Of a stretch of DNA of 64,000 nucleotides, positions 56,428 to 64,000 are shown piece by piece. Origin of the DNA: Polaromonas sp. CG_9.7 (GTDB lineage: Bacteria; Pseudomonadota; Gammaproteobacteria; Burkholderiales; Burkholderiaceae_C); the NCBI RefSeq assembly GCF_015752205.1, contig NZ_JADOVG010000008.1, positions 62,001-126,000 of the forward strand, in the 5' to 3' direction. The notes beneath the pieces are model-generated. The model did no database searches and had not been told where the DNA came from. It worked only from the letters and a program-made list of their open reading frames with translations. How positions within the stretch are numbered: the first letter of the stretch is position 1; the number at the start of each line of letters is the position of its first letter. The translations under genes were made by a program, and so were the position numbers.

Positions 56428-57336
56428 ATGCGTTCAGTACGGACCTTCAAAACTTTTCTGGCAGTGGTTCAGCACGGCAGCTTTGCGGCAGCCGGCCATG
56501 CCATTGGCCTGACGCCGGCGGCCATTGGCCTGCAGATACGCAGCCTGGAGGAAGACTTGAACCAGCAGCTGTTTGACCGGGCCAAGCGTTCGGTGGTGCT
56601 GAACCCGGCCGGGCGCAAGCTGGTGCCGGCCATTCAGGACCTGGTGCTGCGCCATGAGGCACTGGCAGCCGGCAGAGACAACGACGGACTGTCGGGTACC
56701 GTTGTGATGGGGGCGCTGATCTCGGCGTTGATGGGGTCGTTTGCCGATGCGCTGTGGACCATCAAAAAACAGTATCCGCGTCTGGAGGTACGTCTGCTTG
56801 CCGGCCAGTCTGACGACTTCATGCGCAAGGTGGAACACGGTCAGCTGGACGGCGCGGTGGTGATCAGGTCACCACATGCGCTGCCCTCGAACCTGGTCTG
56901 GACACCGCTCTACCGCGAACCCATGGTGTTGATCGCGCCTCGCCACCCGCACTTCGACCGGTCTGACGATCCAATCGAAATGCTCCGCAACAGCCCCTTC
57001 ATCCGCTTCGACAAAACCACCTGGACAGGTTATCTGGTGAGCGAGGTCTTGCGGCAGTGCCATGTCAACCCGACCGATGCCATGGAACTCAATTCGTTCG
57101 AGGCCATCATGGAAATTGTGCGCCAGGGTTTCGGCATTGCCATCGTGCCGAAGCTGGCGAACGTGGACTGGTCAAGTGACCGGGGTTTGATGATCATTCC
57201 CCTGCCCGGCGTGGTGCTTGAACGCGACGTGGGCCTGCTTGAGCGCACCAGCCACCTGCGAACGGGGTTTACTGACGCAATCAAGCAGTACTTCATCGTT
57301 CACAAAAAGCAGCTCGGCCAGGATGCACTTGGCTGA
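56428..57336 (+). CDS. LysR-family regulator of the dicarboxylate operon
   Basis: This 302-residue LysR-type regulator has the N-terminal winged helix (residues 1-60, FKTFLAVVQHGSFAAAGHAI, TPAAIGLQIRSLEEDL) and a C-terminal effector domain. It is divergently placed from the sdhB-like gene, the classical arrangement for a LysR activator and its target. The 123-bp AT-rich gap should contain its binding site, but I cannot single one out. The effector is presumably the operon's carboxylate substrate. Confidence 0.9.
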   Translation: MRSVRTFKTFLAVVQHGSFAAAGHAIGLTPAAIGLQIRSLEEDLNQQLFDRAKRSVVLNPAGRKLVPAIQDLVLRHEALAAGRDNDGLSGTVVMGALISALMGSFADALWTIKKQYPRLEVRLLAGQSDDFMRKVEHGQLDGAVVIRSPHALPSNLVWTPLYREPMVLIAPRHPHFDRSDDPIEMLRNSPFIRFDKTTWTGYLVSEVLRQCHVNPTDAMELNSFEAIMEIVRQGFGIAIVPKLANVDWSSDRGLMIIPLPGVVLERDVGLLERTSHLRTGFTDAIKQYFIVHKKQLGQDALG

Positions 57337-57402
57337 AGATGCGGACAGCCATCCTGATTCTTGACCAAATCAAGCCTTTGCGCACTGTTCAAGACATGTC
57401 AA

Positions 57403-57421
57403 TGCTATTTAAAACATAGCA
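57403..57421. repeat. 19-bp dispersed palindrome, copy 6
   Basis: TGCTAT-TTAAAAC-ATAGCA lies in the 118-bp gap between the convergent LysR and aminotransferase genes. This copy has a 6-bp arm (TGCTAT/ATAGCA), the most symmetric of the family. Confidence 0.78.
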
Positions 57422-57454
57422 TCGACAAAACCGTTGATTGCGCCGCGTGGGGAC

Positions 57455-58795
57455 TCAGGCGTGTTTGCGAACGGCGTCGGCCACCACATTGACGATGCGG
57501 TCGATGTGTTCTTTCTCGACGATGAAGGGCGGGCAGACCACCACGTTCTCGCCGGCGGGCCGCACCATGACGCCGTTGTGGAAGCATTCCATGAAGATGT
57601 CGTAGGCGCGCTTGCCCGGGCTACCTGCCACCGGGGCCAGTTCGACGGCACCGGCCAGCCCCAGGGTGCGAATGCCGATGACATTGGGCAGCCCCTTGAG
57701 GCTGCCGTGCATCGCGTCGCCCAGCACCTTGCCCATCTGGCCGGCGCGCTCGAACAGGTTTTCCTGCTGGAACAGCTCCAGCGTGGCAATCGCCGCTGCG
57801 CAGGACACCGGATGGCCTGAATAGGTGTAGCCGTGGAAGAACTCCACAGCGTATTCCGGGCTGTTGGCGCTGCCTTTCATCATGGCGTGGTAGATGCGGT
57901 CGGTGCAGATCACGCCGCCCAGCGGAATCACGCCATTCGTCACGCCCTTGGCAAAATTCAGCATGTCGGGCACGACGCCGTAGTAGTCGGCGCCAAAGTT
58001 ACACCCAAGGCGGCCAAAGCCGGTGATCACCTCGTCAAAGATCAGCAAGATGCCGTGCTTGTCGCAAATCTCGCGCAGTCGCTTCAGGTAGCCCTTGGGC
58101 GGCAGGTACCAGCCGGCACTGCCGGAAATCGGCTCGACGATCACGGCGGCCACGTTGCTGGGGTCATGCAGTGGCAGGATGCGGTTTTCCAGCTCCAGCA
58201 GCAGGTCTTCGGTCCATTCAGGCTCCACGCCATTGATGTAGGCATGGCTGACCGGGTCATGGATGAAGCGCAGGTGGTCCACGCGCGGCAGCAGGGCCGC
58301 GCCATACACCTTGCGATTGGCCGGAATGCCGCCCACGCTCATGCCTCCGAACCCGACGCCGTGGTAACCCTTTTCCCGGCCGATGAACACATTGCGGTGG
58401 CCTTCACCACGCGCCCGGTGGTAGGCCAGCGCCACTTTCAGCGAGGTGTCGGCAGCCTCCGAACCGGAGTTGCAAAACAGCACCTTGTTCAAATCGCCCG
58501 GCGCCATGCCAGCGATCATTTCAGCGGCCTTGAAGGCCTGGTCGTTGCTGGCCTGGAAGGCGGTGGCGTAGTCGAGCGTGTCGAGCTGCTTCTTGATGGC
58601 TTCGTTGATCGGCTTGCGGTTGTGGCCGGCGGTGACGCACCAAAGACTGGAAATGCCGTCAATCACTTTGCGGCCGTCATGCGTCGTGAAATGCATGCCG
58701 TCGGCGGCCACGAAAATGCGCGGGTCTTTCATGAAGCTGCGGTTGGGCGTGAACGGCAGCCACTGGTGGTCCATGTTGAAGTTCTGATAAGCCAT
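57455..58795 (-). CDS. omega-amino acid:pyruvate-type class III aminotransferase
   Basis: This PLP enzyme of 446 residues has NSGSEAADTSLKVALAYHRA, the PLP-binding Asp in LLIFDEVITGFGRLG (D254) and the Schiff-base lysine in NFAKGVTNGVIPLGG (K283). It resembles beta-alanine/omega-amino acid:pyruvate aminotransferases and could also accept taurine-like or polyamine substrates. The ATG at 58795 has GGGAGA upstream and was chosen over an extension to 58927. It is divergent from purU. Confidence 0.9.
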   Translation of the reverse strand: MAYQNFNMDHQWLPFTPNRSFMKDPRIFVAADGMHFTTHDGRKVIDGISSLWCVTAGHNRKPINEAIKKQLDTLDYATAFQASNDQAFKAAEMIAGMAPGDLNKVLFCNSGSEAADTSLKVALAYHRARGEGHRNVFIGREKGYHGVGFGGMSVGGIPANRKVYGAALLPRVDHLRFIHDPVSHAYINGVEPEWTEDLLLELENRILPLHDPSNVAAVIVEPISGSAGWYLPPKGYLKRLREICDKHGILLIFDEVITGFGRLGCNFGADYYGVVPDMLNFAKGVTNGVIPLGGVICTDRIYHAMMKGSANSPEYAVEFFHGYTYSGHPVSCAAAIATLELFQQENLFERAGQMGKVLGDAMHGSLKGLPNVIGIRTLGLAGAVELAPVAGSPGKRAYDIFMECFHNGVMVRPAGENVVVCPPFIVEKEHIDRIVNVVADAVRKHA

Positions 58796-58937
58796 ATCGA
58801 GTCTCCCAAGGTGCGGTGAAAAATGAAGCCGGCGAATGCGGGTTGAAACTGCATTCTGGCACTCTTGCACGGTGGCGCAGTGCAAAAATCGGCCGCCAGC
58901 GCGGCAAACACAGGCCACCTGCGACAATTCACCGCTT

Positions 58938-59786
58938 ATGAATCACGCTTATATCCTGACCCTTTCATGCCCTGACCGCCGGGGCATCGTGCATGCCGTA
59001 TCGGGCTTTCTTTTCGAGCATGGCGGCAATATTGAAGAGGCGGCGCAGTACAACGACCAGGGCACGGGACTGTTTTTCATGCGCGTGCAGTTTGCCTGCG
59101 TCCAGCTCGCCCACGAAGAACTCTCCAGCCGGCTGAAAACCTTCGCCGAGCCCTTGCAGATGAAATGGAAACTGCACGACAGCGCGCAGCCGATGCGCAC
59201 CGTGATTCTGGTCAGCAAGGAAGGCCACTGCCTGAACGACCTGCTGTTTCGCTGGAAATCGGGCCTGCTGCCGGTGGATGTGCGCGCCATCGTCTCCAAC
59301 CACCGCGAGTTCTACCAGCTGGCGGCCAGCTACAACATTCCGTTTCACCACCTGCCGGTCAGCGCCGCCACCAAGGCGCAGGTCGAGGCGAAACAGCTGG
59401 AGATCATCGAGTCCGAAGGCGCCGAGCTGGTGGTGCTGGCGCGCTACATGCAGATCCTGTCGAACGACCTGTGCAAGAAACTCGCTGGCCGGGCCATCAA
59501 CATCCACCATTCTTTCCTGCCCAGTTTCAAGGGGGCAAAACCCTATTACCAGGCGCACGACCGGGGCGTAAAACTGATAGGCGCCACGGCGCACTACGTG
59601 ACCGCCGACCTGGACGAGGGGCCGATCATCGAGCAGGATGTGGCCCGGGCCGACCACGGCATGACCGTGGACGACCTGACGGCGATGGGCCGGGACACCG
59701 AAAGCCAGGTGCTGGCTAGAGCCGTGAAATGGCACAGCGAACACCGCGTGGTGCTGAACGGCCACAAAACCGTGATTTTCAAATAG
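58938..59786 (+). CDS. purU: formyltetrahydrofolate deformylase
   Basis: PurU hydrolyses 10-formyltetrahydrofolate to tetrahydrofolate and formate, balancing one-carbon pools. The 282-residue protein has an N-terminal ACT domain (ILTLSCPDRRGIVHAVSGFL) and a formyltransferase domain with INIHHSFLPSFKGAKPYYQA and the catalytic Asp region TADLDEGPIIEQD. The start at 58938 (MNHAYILTL) was chosen by domain boundary. The downstream GcvA-like regulator 9 bp later hints at a link to glycine/one-carbon control. Confidence 0.95.
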   Translation: MNHAYILTLSCPDRRGIVHAVSGFLFEHGGNIEEAAQYNDQGTGLFFMRVQFACVQLAHEELSSRLKTFAEPLQMKWKLHDSAQPMRTVILVSKEGHCLNDLLFRWKSGLLPVDVRAIVSNHREFYQLAASYNIPFHHLPVSAATKAQVEAKQLEIIESEGAELVVLARYMQILSNDLCKKLAGRAINIHHSFLPSFKGAKPYYQAHDRGVKLIGATAHYVTADLDEGPIIEQDVARADHGMTVDDLTAMGRDTESQVLARAVKWHSEHRVVLNGHKTVIFK

Positions 59787-59795
59787 GCACACCGC

Positions 59796-60782
59796 ATGGC
59801 AACTGCTGAAACTCCTTCCGCACAGACGGGCGTCCCGCCCTTTGTGCGGGGACCTGTGCCGATGGAGGCCTACGCAGTGCCCAGCGCGGCCGCCAAGCGC
59901 ATACCGCCGATCCAGTGCCTGCTGACGTTTGAAGCGCTGGCGCGGTTGCGCAGCGTCACCCTGTCGGCCGAAGAATTGTGTGTCACACCCAGCGCCGTCA
60001 GCCACCGGGTCAAGCAGCTGGAGCAGATCATCGGCACCAAGTTGTTTGGCCGGGCCGATTTTTCACTGACCACCGAGGGCAGCGAATACCTGGCGCATGT
60101 GCGCGAAGGCCTGGCCACGCTGCAGAAGTTTCCCGGCACGGCCGGCCAGAGCGCCACGCCGGGCAAACGCAAGCTGCGCCTGGCGGTCACGCCGACGTTT
60201 GCGCGCTCCGTGCTGATTCCGCGCCTGCGCCAGTTCACCGACGCCTACCCCGAGATCGACCTGACGCTGCAGGTGTCGATTCCACTGCTGGACGTGGTGG
60301 CCGAAGAATCCGACCTGATCGTGCGCTTCGGCACCGGCCGCTATGCCGACCTGGAGCATGTCTGCCTGCTGAACGACGAAGTCACGCCGCTGGCCTCCCC
60401 TTCTTTCGTTCGTGAGCATGGTCCGTTCGAGGCAGCAGAAGACCTGCTCGGCGAAAACCTGTTGCGCTCCCCGCTGGAGCCTTGGCGCATCTGGTTTGCC
60501 GCCAACAAGCTGGATTGGCCCGAGCCGGTCGAAGGCTCGCAGTTCAACGACATCGGCCTGATGTGCGACTGCGCCGCTGCCGGCATGGGCATTGCTTTGG
60601 TGCGCCTGAAGCTGGGCGCACCCTGGCTGGAAAACGGCTCGCTGGTACGGCTGGACACCAACGAAGTTTTCAGCCGCAAGGTGCCCAGCCCGCATGCGCA
60701 CTACCTGTGCTGGCGCACCGGCACCATGGACCGCTGGGAATGCGCGGCGTTTGCTGACTGGCTGCGCAAGAGCCTGGTTTGA
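59796..60782 (+). CDS. LysR-family regulator, GcvA-like
   Basis: This 328-residue LysR protein has the helix-turn-helix about residues 45-95 (FEALARLRSVTLSAEELCVT, PSAVSHRVKQLE) after an extended 35-residue N-terminus. The effector domain has VTPTFARSVLIPRLRQF and MCDCAAAGMGIALVRL, resembling the GcvA/AmpR-like branch. It follows purU by 9 bp on the same strand, so they are probably co-transcribed. Its target is not evident from the window. Confidence 0.88.
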   Translation: MATAETPSAQTGVPPFVRGPVPMEAYAVPSAAAKRIPPIQCLLTFEALARLRSVTLSAEELCVTPSAVSHRVKQLEQIIGTKLFGRADFSLTTEGSEYLAHVREGLATLQKFPGTAGQSATPGKRKLRLAVTPTFARSVLIPRLRQFTDAYPEIDLTLQVSIPLLDVVAEESDLIVRFGTGRYADLEHVCLLNDEVTPLASPSFVREHGPFEAAEDLLGENLLRSPLEPWRIWFAANKLDWPEPVEGSQFNDIGLMCDCAAAGMGIALVRLKLGAPWLENGSLVRLDTNEVFSRKVPSPHAHYLCWRTGTMDRWECAAFADWLRKSLV

Positions 60783-60823
60783 GCATCAAAACTGCCTCTT
60801 GCGCATACAGCACGGGCACATAA

Positions 60824-60842
60824 AGCTATTAATATGATAGCA
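60824..60842. repeat. 19-bp dispersed palindrome, copy 7
   Basis: AGCTAT-TAATATG-ATAGCA lies 41 bp after the GcvA-like gene and is followed by ATCAGA as in copy 1. It abuts the stop codon of the Uma2 relic. Confidence 0.8.
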
Positions 60843-60843
60843 A

Positions 60844-61208
60844 TCAGATTTCTGGCACTTCCACAAACAACTGCGCCGCGCTGAGTTCCAGCGCCACCTT
60901 GCCGCCCCGGGCAAAAGGGTGCAGCACCCACAACCCGTTATCGCGCTTGCGCAAACAGTCGGTGCTGCGCGTGTCCATGTCAATCAGCACCTATTCTTTC
61001 AGGCTGGCAAGGCGGCGGTGGTGGCTGAATTTGAGTCCTCCGGTTCTAGGCAGCGGTGCTGGGCAAGAACACTTCGGCGATCAGTTTGGGTTCGATCTTG
61101 ACCATGGCGCTGGCCAGATCGAGCGCGCTGCAGGTCACCAGCACGTCGGGTTAAAAAGTAGCTGTTGGCAGCGGCGGTACAAACAGGGTTTTGGGCGGAT
61201 TGGGCCAT
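60844..61208 (-). pseudogene. Uma2-family (DUF820) relic
   Basis: On the minus strand, fragments in different frames resemble the Uma2 restriction-endonuclease-like family. An ATG at 61208 starts MAQSAQNPV. A middle frame gives LVTCSALDLASAMVKIEPKL followed by AEVFLPSTAA and a stop. A last frame gives VLIDMDTRSTDCLRKRDNGL and then HPFARGGKVALEL, ending in FVEVPEI and a TGA at 60844-60846. At least two frame breaks and a missing central part show that it is dead. The rest of the gap to the GlcD-like gene (61209-61446) shows no gene. Confidence 0.55.
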
Positions 61209-61446
61209 GGCGATGTCCTTTGCGTGAATCGATGGAAAGTCACTATGAAGCGGTGTCAAAGCCTGGCGTGCTTGTCAGCCCCACGATGCCATCCGCTTGA
61301 TGGGAAAACGCCAGAGCCTTGACGCAAAAAATGCGCCGCCAATTTCCGCTCCGTCCACATGCCGCATTTCACGCCGGGTTTTAAAAATCTTCACCCCGGC
61401 TAAGGCGGCTTGGACTAAAGTCAGGTTTCACTGATGGAACCTGACC

Positions 61447-62949
61447 ATGAACGCACCCGCCTCTTCCCAGCAACGCTCTTCACTCCAACGCGCCGAGCGC
61501 CAGGCGCAAGTCGTCCGCGCCCTGGAGGCGGTATTGCCCAAACATGCGCTGCTCTGGAACAGTGAAGACACCACGCCCTACGAATGCGACGGGCTGACCG
61601 CCTACCGCGAGCGGCCGCTGGTGGTCGCCCTGCCGGAAACCTATGCCGAGGTGCAGGCGGTGCTCAAGACCTGCCATGCACTCGATGTGCCGGTGGTGGC
61701 GCGCGGCGCGGGCACCGGGCTGTCGGGTGGCGCCATGCCGCACCGGTTGGGCGTGACGCTGTCGCTGGCCAAGTTCAACAAGATCCTGAAGGTCGATGCG
61801 GCGAGCCGCACGGCGCTGGTGCAGGGCGGCGTGCGCAACCTGGCGATTTCCGAAGCCGCCGCGCCGCATGGCCTGTACTACGCGCCCGACCCGTCCAGCC
61901 AGATTGCCTGCACCATTGGCGGCAACGTCGCCGAGAACTCGGGCGGCGTGCATTGCCTGAAATACGGCCTGACGGTGCACAACGTATTGAAGGTCAAGGG
62001 TTTCACCATTGAAGGCGACGAGGTGGAATTTGGCGGCGATGCGCTGGACGCGCCGGGCTACGACCTGCTGGCCATCGTGATCGGCAGCGAAGGCATGCTG
62101 GCCGTGACCACCGAGGTCACCGTCAAGCTGATTCCCAAGCCGCAACTGGCGCGCTGCATCATGGCCAGCTTTGACGACCTGCGCAAGGCCGGCGATGCGG
62201 TGGCCGGCGTGATTGCCGCCGGCATCATTCCGGCCGGGCTGGAAATGATGGACAAGCCGATGACGGCAGCAGTCGAGGATTTCGTGCATGCCGGTTACGA
62301 CCTGACGGCAGCAGCGATCCTGCTGTGCGAAAGCGACGGCACGCCGGAAGAAGTCGAAGAGGAAATCGGCCGCATGAGCGCGGTGCTGGAACGCTTCGGC
62401 GCCACGGCCATCACCGTCAGCCAGAACGAAGCCGAACGGCTGCGCTTCTGGAGCGGACGCAAGAATGCCTTTCCCGCGTCGGGCCGCATCAGCCCCGACT
62501 ACATGTGCATGGACTCGACGATTCCGCGCAAGCGCCTGGCCGATATTTTGCTGGCAATTGCCGACATGGAAATCAAGTACGGCCTGCGCTGCGCCAATGT
62601 GTTCCACGCGGGCGACGGCAACCTGCACCCGTTGATCATGTTCGACGCCAACGATGCCGACCAGCTGCACCGCTGCGAATTGTTCGGCGCCGACATTCTG
62701 GAAACCAGCGTGGCCATGGGCGGCACCGTCACGGGCGAGCATGGCGTGGGCGTGGAAAAGCTCAATTCGATGTGCGTGCAATTCTCAGCCGAGGAGAACG
62801 AGCAGATGTTCGGCGTGAAGCGCGCGTTTGACCCGAAAAGCCTGCTCAATCCGGGCAAGGTGATCCCGACGCTGAACCGCTGCGCCGAGTATGGAAAAAT
62901 GCTGGTGCGCGGCGGCAAGATTTCACACCCTGACCTGCCGCGTTTTTGA
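61447..62949 (+). CDS. glcD: FAD-linked oxidase, GlcD-like (glycolate/D-lactate oxidase subunit)
   Basis: This 500-residue FAD-binding type 4 oxidase has the N-terminal PCMH domain with RGAGTGLSGGAMPHRLGVTL and IGGNVAENSGGVHCLKYGLT, and the C-terminal cap ending GEHGVGVEKLNSMCVQFSAE and FDPKSLLNPGKVIPTLNRC. It matches glycolate oxidase subunit GlcD and close D-2-hydroxy-acid dehydrogenases. The partners GlcE and GlcF are not found downstream, where lrgA follows, so they must be elsewhere or this is a stand-alone D-lactate-type enzyme. Confidence 0.9.
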   Translation: MNAPASSQQRSSLQRAERQAQVVRALEAVLPKHALLWNSEDTTPYECDGLTAYRERPLVVALPETYAEVQAVLKTCHALDVPVVARGAGTGLSGGAMPHRLGVTLSLAKFNKILKVDAASRTALVQGGVRNLAISEAAAPHGLYYAPDPSSQIACTIGGNVAENSGGVHCLKYGLTVHNVLKVKGFTIEGDEVEFGGDALDAPGYDLLAIVIGSEGMLAVTTEVTVKLIPKPQLARCIMASFDDLRKAGDAVAGVIAAGIIPAGLEMMDKPMTAAVEDFVHAGYDLTAAAILLCESDGTPEEVEEEIGRMSAVLERFGATAITVSQNEAERLRFWSGRKNAFPASGRISPDYMCMDSTIPRKRLADILLAIADMEIKYGLRCANVFHAGDGNLHPLIMFDANDADQLHRCELFGADILETSVAMGGTVTGEHGVGVEKLNSMCVQFSAEENEQMFGVKRAFDPKSLLNPGKVIPTLNRCAEYGKMLVRGGKISHPDLPRF

Positions 62950-63080
62950 AACCTGCCGCGCCATTGCGCCCATGATTCCGTTGAAAAATCAGTCAGTCAC
63001 ACACCGTGAAGCCTGAGAACAGGCGGTGGCTTGGCACGGCAGGAAAATGACCTGTCGGATTGATCTGGAAATGGAATGAC

Positions 63081-63467
63081 ATGAATCCCCTGCGCGGAAT
63101 GATGTGGCTGTTGATTTTTCAGTCGGCAGGTGAACTGCTGGGGCGTGGCCTGGCACTGCCGCTGCCCGGTCCGGTGATTGGCATGGTGTTGCTGTTGCTG
63201 GCGCTGCGCTGGCCAGCCATTCAGGAGCCGGTAGGGGCATGCGCGGAATTTTTGCTCTCACACCTTTCACTACTGTTTGTTCCGGTGGGCGTGGGCGTGA
63301 TGACCCATCTTTCACTGGTAAGCCAATACGGAATCCGCATGTTGGCTGTCGTCGTGTTGTCCACCGTGGCCGGACTGGCAGTGACAGTGCTGACACTGCA
63401 CCTGCTCAGGGATCGAGGCCATGGTCCGACAGCAATCACGGCTTCGGCAAAGGATGGCGATGTCTGA
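63081..63467 (+). CDS. lrgA: CidA/LrgA-family holin-like protein
   Basis: This 128-residue membrane protein has four helices and the family motif LPLPGPVIGMVLLLLALR near the N-terminus, followed by LSLLFVPVGVGVMTHL. LrgA proteins resemble holins, and recent work also links LrgAB to pyruvate uptake. The ATG at 63081 was chosen over a start at 63060 as it precedes the first helix. It overlaps lrgB by 8 bp, the usual pair. Confidence 0.9.
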   Translation: MNPLRGMMWLLIFQSAGELLGRGLALPLPGPVIGMVLLLLALRWPAIQEPVGACAEFLLSHLSLLFVPVGVGVMTHLSLVSQYGIRMLAVVVLSTVAGLAVTVLTLHLLRDRGHGPTAITASAKDGDV

Positions 63468-64000
63468 TTTTGTCCAGCTGTGGGTTTATCTTTCGACCAC
63501 GCCGCTGTTCGGCCTGACCGCGACGCTGATGGTGTATGTGCTGGCACATGCCCTTTACGTTCGTGCCGGTCATGGGCCGTGGGCGAATCCGGTGCTCTGG
63601 TCGGTCGTGATATTGGCCTGCGGACTGCTAGGCACCGGCGTGTCGTATCCGACCTACTTTGCCGGCGCGCAATTCATACACTTTCTGCTGGGCCCTGCGG
63701 TTGTGGCGTTGGCCTGGCCGCTTTGGCTGCGCCGCACCGAATTGCGTCAGCGTTGGGGTCGGCTACTGGTGGCGGCACTCGCCGGGGGAAGCGTAGCGGC
63801 GCTCTCGTCATTGCTGCTCGGATGGATGCTTGACCTGCCAAGGGAACTGATTCTTTCGCTGGTGCCCAAATCGGTTACCGCACCCGTTGCGATGGGCATT
63901 GCCGAGCAGATTGGCGGCATTCCTGCCCTGGCGGCGGTTTTTGCGGTGATCACCGGTCTGGTCGGCGCATTGTGCGGTAAATACTTGTTTGCCGCATTGC
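63460..64000 (+). CDS. lrgB: CidB/LrgB-family membrane protein (partial, 3' end outside window)
   Basis: An ATG at 63460, overlapping lrgA by 8 bp, starts MSDFVQLWVYLSTTPLFGLT. The first 180 residues have several helices and the LrgB motifs FIHFLLGPAVVALAWPLW, LVPKSVTAPVAMGIAEQIGG and the following AVITGLVGALCGKYLF. The family is about 230-240 residues, so about 50-60 are missing past the window edge. It works with LrgA as a two-part membrane system. Confidence 0.9.
   Translation, partial: MSDFVQLWVYLSTTPLFGLTATLMVYVLAHALYVRAGHGPWANPVLWSVVILACGLLGTGVSYPTYFAGAQFIHFLLGPAVVALAWPLWLRRTELRQRWGRLLVAALAGGSVAALSSLLLGWMLDLPRELILSLVPKSVTAPVAMGIAEQIGGIPALAAVFAVITGLVGALCGKYLFAAL

Overview
The window is a GC-rich, gene-dense stretch of a betaproteobacterial chromosome. 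The gene content and protein style (PhaM, a DUF3567 protein, Bug-type binding proteins, an MFS-PlsC fusion, OxyR next to RecG) point to Burkholderiales, most likely Comamonadaceae close to Polaromonas. The species cannot be fixed from the sequence alone. No rRNA or tRNA genes, CRISPR arrays or intact insertion sequences were seen.

Layout. 1-1156 is the start of the spc ribosomal operon (rplN-rplX-rplE, leftward) with its own near-consensus promoter. 1602-11806 is a complete glycerol unit: a leftward glpSTPQUV ABC transporter operon ending in glpD, and a rightward glpR-glpK pair, separated by a repeat-rich divergent control region. 11895-20052 holds housekeeping and stress genes: proC, a small secreted protein, ubiA, dps, oxyR, a membrane protein, recG and queA. 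A VapBC-type toxin-antitoxin pair sits between queA and tgt. 20717-25551 continues with tgt and three glycan-related genes (GT9, GtrA, GT39), followed by an aldo/keto reductase and a peroxiredoxin.

27334-29970 is a decayed, partly AT-rich stretch with an 87-bp inverted-repeat element, a frameshifted small gene and the remains of a family 2 glycosyltransferase. 29971-38890 has an MFS-acyltransferase fusion, a FIST protein, phaM, a VOC protein, a fumarylacetoacetate hydrolase family enzyme, DUF3108, DUF3567 and a ChaN-like lipoprotein.

38933-47696 looks like a LacI-controlled sulfonate unit: an HpsN-like dehydrogenase with a short-chain and a zinc dehydrogenase, a NitT/TauT-type ABC transporter and a TauE/SafE exporter. 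Three LacI-type operators tie the dehydrogenase and transport operons to the regulator. 47840-57336 is a LysR-flanked operon that combines a succinate-dehydrogenase-like complex, a two-subunit class I fumarase/tartrate-type dehydratase, two Bug binding proteins and a ThDP enzyme. It reads as a pathway for an unidentified dicarboxylate. 57455-64000 has an omega-aminotransferase, purU, a GcvA-like regulator, an Uma2-family relic, a GlcD-like oxidase and lrgAB (lrgB cut by the window edge).

Two repeat families cut across this layout. Seven copies of a 19-bp palindrome (AGCTAT-N7-ATAGCA) are scattered through it, two of them inside genes. Two copies of a roughly 100-bp palindromic element lie in coding sequence (ubiA and the GT9 gene) and are translated in the same frame in both.
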